DNA of 34,456 bases, taken from contig JAIXKT010000051.1 of NCBI GenBank assembly GCA_026932145.1, positions 1-34,456 on the forward strand, given 5' to 3'. The notes beneath the pieces are model-generated. The model made no database searches and was not told where the DNA came from. It worked only from the letters and a program-made list of their open reading frames with translations. This document shows, one piece after another, positions 15,856 through 24,887 of the stretch. The position numbers and the translations under genes are program-made. The DNA is from Bacteroidia bacterium (GTDB lineage Bacteria; Bacteroidota; Bacteroidia; J057; JAIXKT01). Position 1 is the stretch's first letter. Every line of letters begins with the position of its first letter.

Positions 15856-16707
15856 TCAATCTAAGGTTTCATAAGCCGGTAATGATTGCAGTTCTTCCGC
15901 AATTTTGATTGCTTGCATAGCCGGCAAAACCTCATGCGCCCGAAGAATTCGCGCGCCTTTCATCAAGGAAAAAAGATGAATGGCAGTATTTGCCGGTAAT
16001 GATTCTGACCACTGAATTTGTAACGTTCTGTTAATAAAAGATTTTCTGGAAATACCAACTAAAATTGGCTTTCTTAAAAGCGTGATAGTTGATAATTTTT
16101 GAAGTAATTCCCAATTATGAGTAACCGTTTTACCGAAACCAAATCCGGGGTCTAATATAATTTGGAAAAAGTTATGTCGCTCTAAAGCAGCTATTTTTTG
16201 AACAAAATAGTCAATAACCTCTTTTACAACATCTTCATAAACAGGATTTTGTTGCATATTTTGGGGAGTACCTTGTATGTGCATCAACACATAGGCAACG
16301 GGTTTCTGTGCCAAAAGTAACGGCATTTTTTCATCAATATTAAATCCTGAAATATCGTTGATAATGTGCGCCCCTGCTTCTATGGCTAAGGCTGCAGTCT
16401 GGCTGTGAACTGTGTCTATGGAAAAAAAAACTTCCGGAAAATAGTTTATCAACTTGGGTAGAATCGCTTCTAATCTTTTCCATTCGTCTTGTGGAGAGAT
16501 AATATTGTTACCTGGTTTAGAGGACATTGCGCCCACATCAATGATATAAGCACCTGCTGAAAGCATTTTTTCAGTTTGCCTGAAACAGGTTTCTATGGTT
16601 TGGTATTTTCCGCCATCGGTAAAGGAATCCGGCGTAATGTTCAAAACTCCCATTATCCGCGGAACGCGCAAATCTAATAGCCGTCCGTGGCAATTCATTA
16701 AGTCCAT
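15856..16707 (-). CDS. folP: dihydropteroate synthase
   Basis: Cytoplasmic folate enzyme that joins p-aminobenzoate to the pterin pyrophosphate. All family blocks are visible: IMGVLNITPDSFTDGGKY, IIDVGAMSSKPGN (the pterin/pABA loop, usually GGESTRPG), FFSIDTVHS, HIINDISGFN, YVLMHIQGTPQNMQ, LDPGFGFGKTVTHN and ILVGISRKSFI. The length of about 283 is normal. I chose the ATG at 16707 (MDLMNCHGR); the frame extends upstream to a TTG at 16716, and another ATG lies at 16698. It lies 18 bp downstream of rfaD on the same strand and is probably co-transcribed with it. An AT-rich hairpin follows the stop. Confidence 0.94.
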   Translation of the reverse strand: MDLMNCHGRLLDLRVPRIMGVLNITPDSFTDGGKYQTIETCFRQTEKMLSAGAYIIDVGAMSSKPGNNIISPQDEWKRLEAILPKLINYFPEVFFSIDTVHSQTAALAIEAGAHIINDISGFNIDEKMPLLLAQKPVAYVLMHIQGTPQNMQQNPVYEDVVKEVIDYFVQKIAALERHNFFQIILDPGFGFGKTVTHNWELLQKLSTITLLRKPILVGISRKSFINRTLQIQWSESLPANTAIHLFSLMKGARILRAHEVLPAMQAIKIAEELQSLPAYETLD

Positions 16708-16725
16708 GAATATCAACGACTAAGG

Positions 16726-17691
16726 TTACCAATATTTTTGGGGAAGTAAATATTGCTGTACATAATCCTGAACTCCCGCTTCAAGGGTAGTAAATGGTTT
16801 ATGATAACCAATGCTGCGTAAGCGGTGCATATTCGCCTGAGTAAAGTATTGATAGCTATCCCGAATATCTAAGGGAATATCAATGAATCTTATATTTGTT
16901 TTTAAGCCTAATGCGGCAAAAGTAGCTTCTCCGAGTGCCAAAAAGGTTTGTGCTTGCCCTGCCCCAAGGTTATATATTCCGGATTGATAGCGGGTATTAA
17001 TCAAAAATAAGATAACGTCTGTAACGTCTTTTACATAGATAAAGTCCCTCAATTGTGCTCCATCTGCATATTCGGGATGGTGGGAGCGAAATAGTTTTAA
17101 ATATCCGGCTTCTTGAATTTGCTTAAAGGCATGGAAAATAACGGAAGCCATACGCCCTTTGTGGTATTCATTGGGGCCATAAACGTTGAAAAATTTAAGT
17201 CCAGCCCAAAAATAGGGTTTTTGCTCTTGGGATAATGCCCAGCAATCGAAATCATGTTTACTTTGGCCGTATGGGTTTAGCGGTAGCAAGGTGTTTATGC
17301 GGGATTCATCATCGTCAAAGCCCAAACTTCCGTCCCCATAAGTAGCTGCACTTGAGGCATAAACAAACGGAATTTGCTGTTCTGTGCAGTATTCCCAGAG
17401 TCTTTTAGAATAGTTTAGGTTCAGTTCATCAAAAATAGCTTTGTTTTTTTCGGTCGTATCGGTGCGGGCACCTAAGTGAATAACTACTTGTATTGGAATA
17501 GATTGCAGGCTAAGCCATTCAAAGAGTTCGGTACGTGGCACTATCTGTGAGTAGCTTTTATCTTTGTAGTTAGGAAACTTCACTTGATTGGAAAAGTCAT
17601 CAACCAAAACAATATCTTTGTAGCCTTCTTGATTGAGTTTAGCTAACATACAGCTTCCTATAAAACCGGCTGCACCGGTTAGAATAATCAT
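16726..17691 (-). CDS. rfaD: ADP-L-glycero-D-manno-heptose 6-epimerase
   Basis: NAD(P)-dependent extended short-chain dehydrogenase that makes ADP-L-glycero-D-manno-heptose for the lipopolysaccharide inner core, evidence for a Gram-negative envelope. The nucleotide-binding motif is TGAAGFIGSCML at residues 5-16; VLVDDFSNQVKF is typical of this epimerase. The catalytic set is SSAATYG with the YGQSK (YxxxK) motif. NVYGPNEYHKGRMASV and the C-terminal block are also characteristic. Length 321 is normal. It starts a likely operon with folP. Its predicted promoter lies in the 40-bp space shared with the divergent M16 peptidase gene and reaches into that gene's first codons. Confidence 0.93.
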   Translation of the reverse strand: MIILTGAAGFIGSCMLAKLNQEGYKDIVLVDDFSNQVKFPNYKDKSYSQIVPRTELFEWLSLQSIPIQVVIHLGARTDTTEKNKAIFDELNLNYSKRLWEYCTEQQIPFVYASSAATYGDGSLGFDDDESRINTLLPLNPYGQSKHDFDCWALSQEQKPYFWAGLKFFNVYGPNEYHKGRMASVIFHAFKQIQEAGYLKLFRSHHPEYADGAQLRDFIYVKDVTDVILFLINTRYQSGIYNLGAGQAQTFLALGEATFAALGLKTNIRFIDIPLDIRDSYQYFTQANMHRLRSIGYHKPFTTLEAGVQDYVQQYLLPQKYW

Positions 17692-17711
17692 AATCTGGAA
17701 AAATTGAGGTT

Positions 17712-17742
17712 CAAAAATACCAATATTCTACATGCGTTCAAA
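17712..17742 (-). promoter_or_regulatory. promoter of rfaD-folP
   Basis: The minus strand shows TTTG (17742-17739), a 19-bp spacer, and TATTTTTG (17719-17712). This is an exact match to the Bacteroidota sigma-A promoter in both elements and spacing. The expected start point is near 17705, about 14 nt before the rfaD ATG. The -33 element lies inside the first codons of the divergent M16 peptidase gene. Confidence 0.6.
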
Positions 17743-18970
17743 TTCATCCCAAGTAGTAGTTTTGCCCAACGGCGTTCAGGCGTTGTGGATACCGGCAAAA
17801 AGTAAATTGATTCACTTATGTGTGGTGCTACGGGCAGGTGTACTCTACGAAACGCCGGAACAGCTTGGTATTTCGCACTTTTTGGAGCACATGCTATTCA
17901 AAAAAACCACCAAAAGAAGTTTATACCATATTTTGAGTGCCGTAGAGCGCGTTGGCGGAGACCTAAACGCCTATACTACCCGCGAAAAACTCTGCATCCA
18001 TGCTACCGTGCCTAAAACCCATTTACTTCAAACCATTGATTTACTGGCAGATATAATCCAAAACTCTACCTTTCCGCAGCATGAAATAGAACGAGAAAAA
18101 GCCGTTATCCATGAAGAAATTGATTTATATCAAGATAGCCCTGATGAGCAGGTCTTTGAAGATTTTGACGCTTTGGTGTTTCCAAACCACCCGTACGGAA
18201 ACCCCATATTAGGAACCCATGATACTATCAAGCAATTTGACCAACACTTGCTGCTCGATTTTAGCCAAAAAGTAATTGTGGGTGAAAATATCTGCGTTGG
18301 AATCTGGGGGCAAATTACCCAACAAAACTTTGAAAAACTTATACATGAATATTTTTCAGCCATAAAACCTGGCAATAAAATACAAGAACTCCTCCCTAAT
18401 AAACCACAAAATACTCATAATAAACAACTTAAACCATCTACAAAATACCAACAGGCTTATTGTATTTTGGGAAAAGAATCGTACGACCTCAGTAACCCTA
18501 AATATCAAGGTTTTGCTGCACTGAATAATTACTTGTGTGGAAGTTTTATGTATGCAAAAATTCCCTATGAAATTCGTGAAAAAAAAGCCCTATGTTACTC
18601 TATACAAGGATTTTATACTCCATATTTATTTAGCGGAATCTGGGGAATCATGTTTAGCTGCGACCCACAGAAATATGAAAAGATAATTACCTTAATCCAA
18701 AAACTACTACGCGAAGTTCGAGAACAAGGTCTCTCTATCTGGAAATGTAATGAAATGAAAAAACAGTTTTTTGGCAGTATGCTTTTGGGAATGGATAGCG
18801 GGCTTCACTACCTCACAACCAGTTGTAAAGAACTATTAGACACCGGAAAACCAATCCTCTTTAACGAAATTATCCAAGAAATCAACAAAATACAACCCGC
18901 TGAATTTAAAACTATTGCAGAAGAAATGTTTGATGACAACTACTTTATGCAGATAAATCTACCGGAATAA
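17732..18970 (+). CDS. M16 family zinc metallopeptidase (processing-peptidase-like)
   Basis: Zinc protease of the M16 (pitrilysin/processing peptidase) family. The inverted zinc motif HFLEH (HxxEH) is at residues 49-53, and the third ligand should be a Glu about 70 residues later, in the segment EREKAVIHEEIDLYQD. The N-terminal catalytic half and the inactive C-terminal half together give 412 residues, the usual size for the single-chain bacterial form. No signal peptide is evident, so the protein is probably cytoplasmic. The gene is divergent from rfaD with only 40 bp between starts. The ABC exporter gene follows 74 bp downstream on the same strand. Confidence 0.9.
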   Translation: MRSNSSQVVVLPNGVQALWIPAKSKLIHLCVVLRAGVLYETPEQLGISHFLEHMLFKKTTKRSLYHILSAVERVGGDLNAYTTREKLCIHATVPKTHLLQTIDLLADIIQNSTFPQHEIEREKAVIHEEIDLYQDSPDEQVFEDFDALVFPNHPYGNPILGTHDTIKQFDQHLLLDFSQKVIVGENICVGIWGQITQQNFEKLIHEYFSAIKPGNKIQELLPNKPQNTHNKQLKPSTKYQQAYCILGKESYDLSNPKYQGFAALNNYLCGSFMYAKIPYEIREKKALCYSIQGFYTPYLFSGIWGIMFSCDPQKYEKIITLIQKLLREVREQGLSIWKCNEMKKQFFGSMLLGMDSGLHYLTTSCKELLDTGKPILFNEIIQEINKIQPAEFKTIAEEMFDDNYFMQINLPE

Positions 18971-19044
18971 TTTTTGGATAACAATAGCTTAAACCATTGC
19001 TTAAATGAAACCCTTTTTTAGTTCTGTTTGTTAGCCCTTACCGA

Positions 19045-20805
19045 ATGAAACAAGCGTCAGAGTCTGTTTTAAAACGAATGTTAAGCCTCTTTAATCCTTA
19101 CAGGGGGCTATTCGGAACGGCTCTATTCCTTACCATTATTCTGGCAGTATTATCACCCTTAAAGCCATACTTAGTTAAGTATGTGATAGATAGTATTTTG
19201 CCGCAAAAAAATATATCCGCTATTAATTTTTGGATGTTTATTTTTTTAGGATTAACGGTTCTTTCTGCAATTATTCAGTATGCTCAAACTATGCTGACAA
19301 ACTTTTTGGGGCAATCTGTTATGAATGATTTACGTAAACGGGTTTTTCAGAAGATTCTTTCATTACGGCTCAGTTTTTATGATAATACTCCCGTTGGCAC
19401 ACTGCAAACGCGAACTATTTCGGATATAGAGACTCTCAATGCTGTTTTTAGCCAAGGGTTTGTAACTATTTTGGGAGAGTTATTACAGTTAGTCGCTATG
19501 CTGGTTGTGATGGCTTACACCAATTGGCGTTTAACCTGTGTAGTATTGCTTATATTACCACTATTAGCTTGGGCTACGCAATGGTTTCGAGTTAATATAA
19601 AAGCCGCCTTTGAGCAGGTACGTAAATATGTTGGCCAACTGAATGCTTTTACCCAAGAACATCTTTCTGGCATGGCCATTACGCAACTATTTAATAGAGA
19701 ATATATTGAACTGAATAAATTTACAGCAATTAATCAAAAACATCGTCAAGGAAATATCCAAACGATTTGGTATTACAGTATTTTTTTTCCCCTTATAGAG
19801 CTTATTTCGGCCTTAGCAATTGCGCTATTGGTATGGTATGGCACAGGGTCGGTGCTAAAAAACACGGTAACTTTTGGGGAACTTGTAGCTTTCCAGATGT
19901 ATATCCAGTTATTTTTTCGCCCGATTCGGCTGTTAGCAGATCAGTTTAATACATTACAATTAGGAACAGTCAGTGCCGAAAGAATATTTTCCTTATTAGA
20001 TATTCACGATGAGATTTCTGATACCGGAAAGGATAATGCACTTATTGGGGGTGCTATTTTTTCAACCCCGCCGTCTATTGTTTTTGACCACGTTAATTTT
20101 GCCTACAATAGCCAAAACCAAGTGTTGCATGATGTTTCATTTGAAGTTCCAGCCGGAAAAATGATAGCACTTGTGGGCACTACAGGCTCAGGAAAATCAA
20201 CTATTGCGTCGCTTATTCCGCGATTCTATGACCTAAATTCCGGGAATATTTATATTCAAGGTATCCGGCATACGGAAATTCCGTTAGATGAGTTAATCCG
20301 AAATATCGGTTTTGTGCAGCAGGATGCCACCCTGTTTTCGGGCACTATTTTAGATAATATCACCCTTCGGGACAAATCCATTCCTTTAGAAAAAGTTCAA
20401 GCGATAGCAACGTTAGTAGGTGCAAATCAGTTTATTGAGCAGTTTCCCAATGGATATTTTCATTCTATTTCGGAACGTGGGCACTCTTTATCGAGTGGGC
20501 AGCGCCAGTTGATAGCCTTTGTGCGTGTGTTGGTATATGATCCCAAAATACTCATCTTAGATGAAGCTACTTCAAATGTAGATACTGATTCTGAAGAACT
20601 TATACAACGAGCAATCAGCACTTTATTATCTGGGCGAACTGCTATTGTGATTGCACACCGGTTATCTACGATTCGCCAAGCGGATAAAATTATTGCTTTA
20701 CGCAGCGGAAAAATCGTGGAATCCGGTAGCCATGCCGAACTTATTAAATTCAACGGCTACTATAAACGTTTATATGAATTGCAATTCCAGCAAATACAAG
20801 CCTAA
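19045..20805 (+). CDS. ABC transporter, fused permease-ATPase (MsbA/exporter type)
   Basis: Inner-membrane half-transporter that works as a homodimer. The N-terminal domain (about residues 1-315) has six hydrophobic segments of the ABC type 1 exporter fold. The ATPase domain (about 345-586) has Walker A GTTGSGKST near residue 378, a Q-loop at GFVQQDATLFSGT, signature LSSGQRQ, Walker B ILILDEATSNVD and the switch His in VIAHRLST. Length 586 is normal for MsbA-like lipid or drug exporters. The substrate cannot be told from sequence; the nearby LPS gene rfaD makes a lipid role possible but is weak evidence. It converges with the TPR-like gene across a 39-bp spacer without a clear terminator. Confidence 0.94.
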   Translation: MKQASESVLKRMLSLFNPYRGLFGTALFLTIILAVLSPLKPYLVKYVIDSILPQKNISAINFWMFIFLGLTVLSAIIQYAQTMLTNFLGQSVMNDLRKRVFQKILSLRLSFYDNTPVGTLQTRTISDIETLNAVFSQGFVTILGELLQLVAMLVVMAYTNWRLTCVVLLILPLLAWATQWFRVNIKAAFEQVRKYVGQLNAFTQEHLSGMAITQLFNREYIELNKFTAINQKHRQGNIQTIWYYSIFFPLIELISALAIALLVWYGTGSVLKNTVTFGELVAFQMYIQLFFRPIRLLADQFNTLQLGTVSAERIFSLLDIHDEISDTGKDNALIGGAIFSTPPSIVFDHVNFAYNSQNQVLHDVSFEVPAGKMIALVGTTGSGKSTIASLIPRFYDLNSGNIYIQGIRHTEIPLDELIRNIGFVQQDATLFSGTILDNITLRDKSIPLEKVQAIATLVGANQFIEQFPNGYFHSISERGHSLSSGQRQLIAFVRVLVYDPKILILDEATSNVDTDSEELIQRAISTLLSGRTAIVIAHRLSTIRQADKIIALRSGKIVESGSHAELIKFNGYYKRLYELQFQQIQA

Positions 20806-20844
20806 TTTTTTAAGGTTATTTTAATATATCTTCTTAGGTAACAA

Positions 20845-22347
20845 TTAGTTATCTGTTAAGTTAAGTTGTGTAGGTGTGGGTAAATATTCCCTAAATACTT
20901 TCCAATAAGGCTCCTTACGAACTTTAGCAACTAACCAACAATCTTCTCGAATTAATTCATAAGTATTTGGTTTCCAAATTAGTTTTTCAAATAATTCCTG
21001 AATAAAATTGTATTTGGTAAGTACCTTCTTGAAATCCCCAGACTCATGGATGATTTTAGATAACAGTTTATATCGCAGATAATCTCTTTCTTCCTTTTGT
21101 AAATATTTTTCTACGTGCTTTCTAAGTGTATCTATTTTGTATTGCGCTAAGTCAAAGTCCTCTTTTTCAATCAATAAGAGTAATTCCATAAATCGGATTC
21201 CGATATTCCAGCCTGCCTTATCTTTGAGTAAAGAGTCAGCTTGTTCTAAGGCTTTTAATGCTTCGGTATAGTTTTCTTGAACAAAATTTATGGATGCTTG
21301 CTGATAGGCGATGATAGCATAAATTTCAGGGTGGCGGGTGGATACTGCTAAATCAGTCAAGATTTTAGCAAGGTTTTCAAAGTCTGCTTGTAAAAACAAC
21401 GCTAAATTTAGGCTTAATTGAATGCTTAAACTGTTCTTACTACCGGATGGATATAGAGAAAGAGATTGTTTAAAATAACTTTTTGCATACTGATAATGAG
21501 CACTTTCTAAATATAGCTGCCCCATTTGAGACAGCAATATTGCCATTCTGTTTTTACTTCCAACTTCTTTACGGCTACTCAACCAATTTTGCAAGTATGA
21601 AAAATACGAATGCGCTTGCGAAAAGTTTTTTCGCTGTGTTTCGGCGATTCCGGCCAAATAGTAGGCATAAAAAACGGCTCTTGGGCTTTGGGTTTTGTCT
21701 GCACGTTTCAGCATTTCCGGAATTTCTGCGACTAAAAAATCTACGGCAGGATCTGTATTTAAAGAATATTGAGAAAGTTGGTTGAAAGTATCAAAAACAG
21801 TTCTATTCAAGGTATCTGCGTAGATAGCCTCTAACAGCCGACGAACCACCTGCGCACGGGCTGTATCTACTTCTATCTCGCTTGGTGCCATTGCCCGTAC
21901 TTGCATCAACGATTCTAAGGCAATATCCGGATAGCCGATTTCGTCAGCTTTTGTGTAAACATCTTCAAACCAATCTATTGCTAAACTCTTGAAACCTTTT
22001 TGTTTTAGATATTCTGCTTGTAGCTGCTTACGTCTCAGCTCTAATAAATTTGCAAACTCAATGTCTTTACTCAAAGCTATATTACTTGCCAAACAGCAAA
22101 ATTCTACCAATCGCTCAGCAAGTCTTCTTTGCAGCATAAAAAAAGCCTTTCGGGAAATATCCGAAAAATAGTCTTCATACAAAGAATCTATTGACTGTGC
22201 AGAGCCTGAATTTTGGCGATATAAGTCAAATATCTGTTTTATTCGGGAATTTTCTTTGGAGGCAAACATCGTACTAAAGACACGGAACCGGTCTGCTTCC
22301 GGCTCTGTAAGATGCTGTGCTAAACGAGCTAAGGTTGAGTTATCCAT
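20845..22347 (-). CDS. unrecognised TPR-like helical protein
   Basis: I do not recognise this 500-residue protein as a named family. It is predicted to be cytoplasmic, with no signal peptide or membrane segment. It is strongly helical, rich in Leu, Ala, Gln and Lys. The middle (about residues 220-400) has TPR-like helical pairs, for example AGIAETQRKNFSQAHSYFSYL, GQLYLESAHYQYAKSYFKQS and ASINFVQENYTEALKALEQAD. Such repeats usually act as protein-binding scaffolds. It lies just after the act operon terminator and so is probably transcribed separately. No catalytic motif is seen. Confidence 0.7.
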   Translation of the reverse strand: MDNSTLARLAQHLTEPEADRFRVFSTMFASKENSRIKQIFDLYRQNSGSAQSIDSLYEDYFSDISRKAFFMLQRRLAERLVEFCCLASNIALSKDIEFANLLELRRKQLQAEYLKQKGFKSLAIDWFEDVYTKADEIGYPDIALESLMQVRAMAPSEIEVDTARAQVVRRLLEAIYADTLNRTVFDTFNQLSQYSLNTDPAVDFLVAEIPEMLKRADKTQSPRAVFYAYYLAGIAETQRKNFSQAHSYFSYLQNWLSSRKEVGSKNRMAILLSQMGQLYLESAHYQYAKSYFKQSLSLYPSGSKNSLSIQLSLNLALFLQADFENLAKILTDLAVSTRHPEIYAIIAYQQASINFVQENYTEALKALEQADSLLKDKAGWNIGIRFMELLLLIEKEDFDLAQYKIDTLRKHVEKYLQKEERDYLRYKLLSKIIHESGDFKKVLTKYNFIQELFEKLIWKPNTYELIREDCWLVAKVRKEPYWKVFREYLPTPTQLNLTDN

Positions 22348-22374
22348 AAGCTAAAAACTTCTTTTAAACTTTAA

Positions 22375-22393
22375 AAGCCCCGAAAAGGGGCTT
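22375..22393 (-). terminator. intrinsic terminator of the act operon
   Basis: AAGCCCC-GAAAA-GGGGCTT is a perfect 7-bp, GC-rich hairpin, 31 bp past the actF stop. On the minus strand it runs straight into CTTTTAAAG, a short U-rich tail. It separates the act operon from the TPR-like gene. Confidence 0.75.
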
Positions 22394-22424
22394 CTAAAAT
22401 TTTTATGCACTAAATAAATCCGTA

Positions 22425-23702
22425 TTACGTTGTATGATGTAGGCTTTCTTCAAGATAGGGATGATATTTTGGAGCTAATGGGCATTTTTCAAGAGCTTTT
22501 GCCGTAACAAACCAGAAAATCCCCATATAGGTTAAAAATACTCCTAATTCAAGTGGAGAAAACAACCACTCTCCGTGCTCTGCACCAACTGCTCCGGGCA
22601 TTACCATCATAAATAAATCAGTATAATGTCCGATCAATACGATAACAGCTACCATTACCAATGAAGAAGTATTCCGCTTAGAGTTTCTGGTCATTAAAAT
22701 CAGAAACGGTAAAACCCAAGAAAGAATAGCATCTAAAAAGAAGTAGGGCTTGTATCCGTTTTCCCACCTACGGGCAAAGTAAATACCTTCTTCAGGAATA
22801 TTGGCATACCAAATCAATAAAAATTGGCAAAACCAAATGTATGCCCAGAAAGTACAGAAAGCAAACAAAAACTTACCTAAATCATGTAAATGACTTTCTG
22901 AAACATATCCCAAATACCCAAGACTTTTTAAATAAGAAACAATGATGATGGTCATCGCTAAAAAGCCTACAAAACTACCGGCAAAGGAATATACAGAAAA
23001 CATTGTACTAAACCAATGTGCTTCAATAGACATTATCCAATCCCAACTGGAAGCAGATATTGACAAAGCAAATAAGGCTGTGAATAAACTTCCATAAACA
23101 GGTCCTTTGTTAAATCCCTCTAAACTGGGAGAGTTATCCATTGAGTTTGATATTTTGGATAGTATTTGGTAGAAAAATATCCAAATCAGAAAATAAACAA
23201 CCATCCTACCTACAAAGCCGGTTTTGTTTAACCATGCTGACTTTGCCGATAGTATTGGATCTGCTGCAACAACTTGACTATCAGTCCAATGATAAAATGA
23301 ATGGCCAAATAGTGCATAAGCAGCAACCAAGAGCATCAAAATAGCTCCGGGTATTAAGAACGCCCCCATCGCTTGTGGTATGCGCATCAAAACAACGGCC
23401 CAGCCCGCATTAGAAACATGTTGCAGGGCCATGAAAAATACGGCTAATAAAGCTATTCCAACAAAGTAAAAGTTATTCAGCAATATATTAGCCCATAGCC
23501 GTGTTACCCAAGTTGCCCCGTGGTGTCCCGCGTGTGCTTCTGCCGTATGCTCGCCGCCATGCCCGCCCATAGTTGCTATAATAATACCTATGATTGTAAG
23601 CAACAGACCAGCACCAATGAAACCAAAAATATACTTTTTAGTTTTATCATCTAACACAAACCGTTCAACCGAGAATGTGTGTGTGTGCGAATGTGATCCC
23701 AT
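22425..23702 (-). CDS. actF: alternative complex III subunit ActF (quinone-binding membrane subunit)
   Basis: Integral membrane subunit of alternative complex III, which oxidises menaquinol and reduces cytochrome c. About ten hydrophobic segments span the 425 residues, for example IFGFIGAGLLLTIIGIIIAT and LPFLILMTRNSK near the C-terminal part. It is homologous in layout to the NrfD-like ActC and to ActF proteins. The N-terminus is His-rich (MGSHSHTHTF), encoded by a GT-repeat; a second His cluster (GGHGGEHTAEAHAGHHG) sits in the first loop. It is the last gene of the operon, 72 bp after actE, and a GC-rich terminator follows. Confidence 0.92.
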   Translation of the reverse strand: MGSHSHTHTFSVERFVLDDKTKKYIFGFIGAGLLLTIIGIIIATMGGHGGEHTAEAHAGHHGATWVTRLWANILLNNFYFVGIALLAVFFMALQHVSNAGWAVVLMRIPQAMGAFLIPGAILMLLVAAYALFGHSFYHWTDSQVVAADPILSAKSAWLNKTGFVGRMVVYFLIWIFFYQILSKISNSMDNSPSLEGFNKGPVYGSLFTALFALSISASSWDWIMSIEAHWFSTMFSVYSFAGSFVGFLAMTIIIVSYLKSLGYLGYVSESHLHDLGKFLFAFCTFWAYIWFCQFLLIWYANIPEEGIYFARRWENGYKPYFFLDAILSWVLPFLILMTRNSKRNTSSLVMVAVIVLIGHYTDLFMMVMPGAVGAEHGEWLFSPLELGVFLTYMGIFWFVTAKALEKCPLAPKYHPYLEESLHHTT

Positions 23703-23774
23703 ATCTAAAATAATTTCTGTCTTAATTGTTATTAAAAAGTTTCCAAAAATAGATGTTAAACACCTTTAATCTAA

Positions 23775-24344
23775 TTAACTGCCGGATTTTTGAAGTGTTT
23801 GGATATATAAAATAATTTCCCAACGTTCTTCCGGCGTTAATTGTGAAGCATGAGACCCCATCAAGTTTTTACCATACTGCAAAGTGTGGAACATTTTTCC
23901 TTCTGGAAGCTCTTTTAATGGGCCGTTGTAAGCTGGAGGTGGCGGGAATTTTCCGGCAGCGGGAACAGTTCCATCTCCTCCACCAGTTTTTCCATGACAA
24001 TGGACGCAATAATGACCATACAAACGCTTACCTTCTGCAACGTTTTCAGGAGTGTTGGGTAAAGGATTTTTTAATTCTTTACCTGCTGCCTCATAGCCGT
24101 CAAAGTTATTTGGATAAGGGTAAGCATAACTTTCTTTTCCGCGAGCTACCGTGTGCTCTACTGGAGTTTGTGCATTCTTACCGTCAGAAAAGTTTTTGTT
24201 GTCTGCCAACTGTGTATATGGCTCAACGGGTATAGCATGATACATCTGTGGAGCATATTCCCAGCCGGTATCATTTCCATCGTAACCACAGCCACTTAGA
24301 AATGCAATTAAGATACTAAAAACTGCTAAATATTGTGTTTTCAT
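23775..24344 (-). CDS. actE: alternative complex III subunit ActE (mono-heme cytochrome c lipoprotein)
   Basis: Periplasmic mono-heme cytochrome c subunit of alternative complex III, thought to pass electrons from the complex to its acceptor. The signal peptide ends with the lipobox LSGC (FLSGCGYDG), so the protein is lipid-anchored. The heme motif CVHCH lies about residue 113, with a candidate axial Met in KNLMGSHASQL. I start at the ATG at 24344 (MKTQYLAVF), two bases after the actD stop; the open frame reaches a TTG at 24353, which would overlap actD. Length 189 is normal. Confidence 0.92.
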   Translation of the reverse strand: MKTQYLAVFSILIAFLSGCGYDGNDTGWEYAPQMYHAIPVEPYTQLADNKNFSDGKNAQTPVEHTVARGKESYAYPYPNNFDGYEAAGKELKNPLPNTPENVAEGKRLYGHYCVHCHGKTGGGDGTVPAAGKFPPPPAYNGPLKELPEGKMFHTLQYGKNLMGSHASQLTPEERWEIILYIQTLQKSGS

Positions 24345-24346
24345 TA

Positions 24347-24883
24347 TTACCAATCAAGTTTACTAATCCCTAACTCTTTTTCATTTACTTCAACAGCACC
24401 GGTATCATTGAAAGCTTGTTTTACAAGGCTATCTTTTTCTCCTTCGGTAGCTTCTACAACTATCACAAAGCGGTCATCTGTTTGTCTTTCATGTGCCAAA
24501 CTTACTGACTGGCCCGGAAATAGTTTATTAACTACCAAATAAACTGCAACCATTCCCAATGAAGCGATTAGAACTGTAAGCTCAAATGTTATTGGGATAA
24601 AACTTGGGAAAGCATAATTTGGTTTTCCGCCTACATCCATTGGCCAATCAAATCCCAGCATATAGGACTGCATACCTATAGCTGATAAGCCCCCAAGCGC
24701 ACCAAAACAGAAAGCTGCGATAGGCAAGCGTGAACGCTTTATGCCTAACAAATCATCTATGCCGTGAATCGGAAAGGGTGTGTACACTTCAAAAATTTCA
24801 ATACCCCGATTCTTGATATTGCGTACAGCAGACAACATTACCTCGTCATCTGAATATACACCAACTAAATATTTCTTAGACAT
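24347..24883 (-). CDS. actD: alternative complex III subunit ActD (DUF3341)
   Basis: Small membrane subunit of alternative complex III with no cofactor. It starts with a soluble domain (KKYLVGVYSDDEVMLSAVRN, then VYTPFPIHGIDDLLGI) and has two transmembrane segments (about 58-78 and 95-120), the standard DUF3341 layout. Length 178 is normal. It lies four bases after actC and two bases before the actE ATG, within the conserved gene order A-B-C-D-E-F. Confidence 0.93.
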   Translation of the reverse strand: MSKKYLVGVYSDDEVMLSAVRNIKNRGIEIFEVYTPFPIHGIDDLLGIKRSRLPIAAFCFGALGGLSAIGMQSYMLGFDWPMDVGGKPNYAFPSFIPITFELTVLIASLGMVAVYLVVNKLFPGQSVSLAHERQTDDRFVIVVEATEGEKDSLVKQAFNDTGAVEVNEKELGISKLDW

Positions 24884-24887
24884 TTTC

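Noticed and set aside
20806-20844. Terminator between the convergent ABC transporter and TPR-like genes
   Set aside because: The 39-bp spacer is AT-rich, but I could not find a convincing stem.
23680-23692. GTGTGTGTGTG dinucleotide run at the start of actF, as a phase-variation tract
   Set aside because: The run is only about 11 bases and encodes a His/Thr stretch within an intact essential-looking gene; too short to argue for slippage control.
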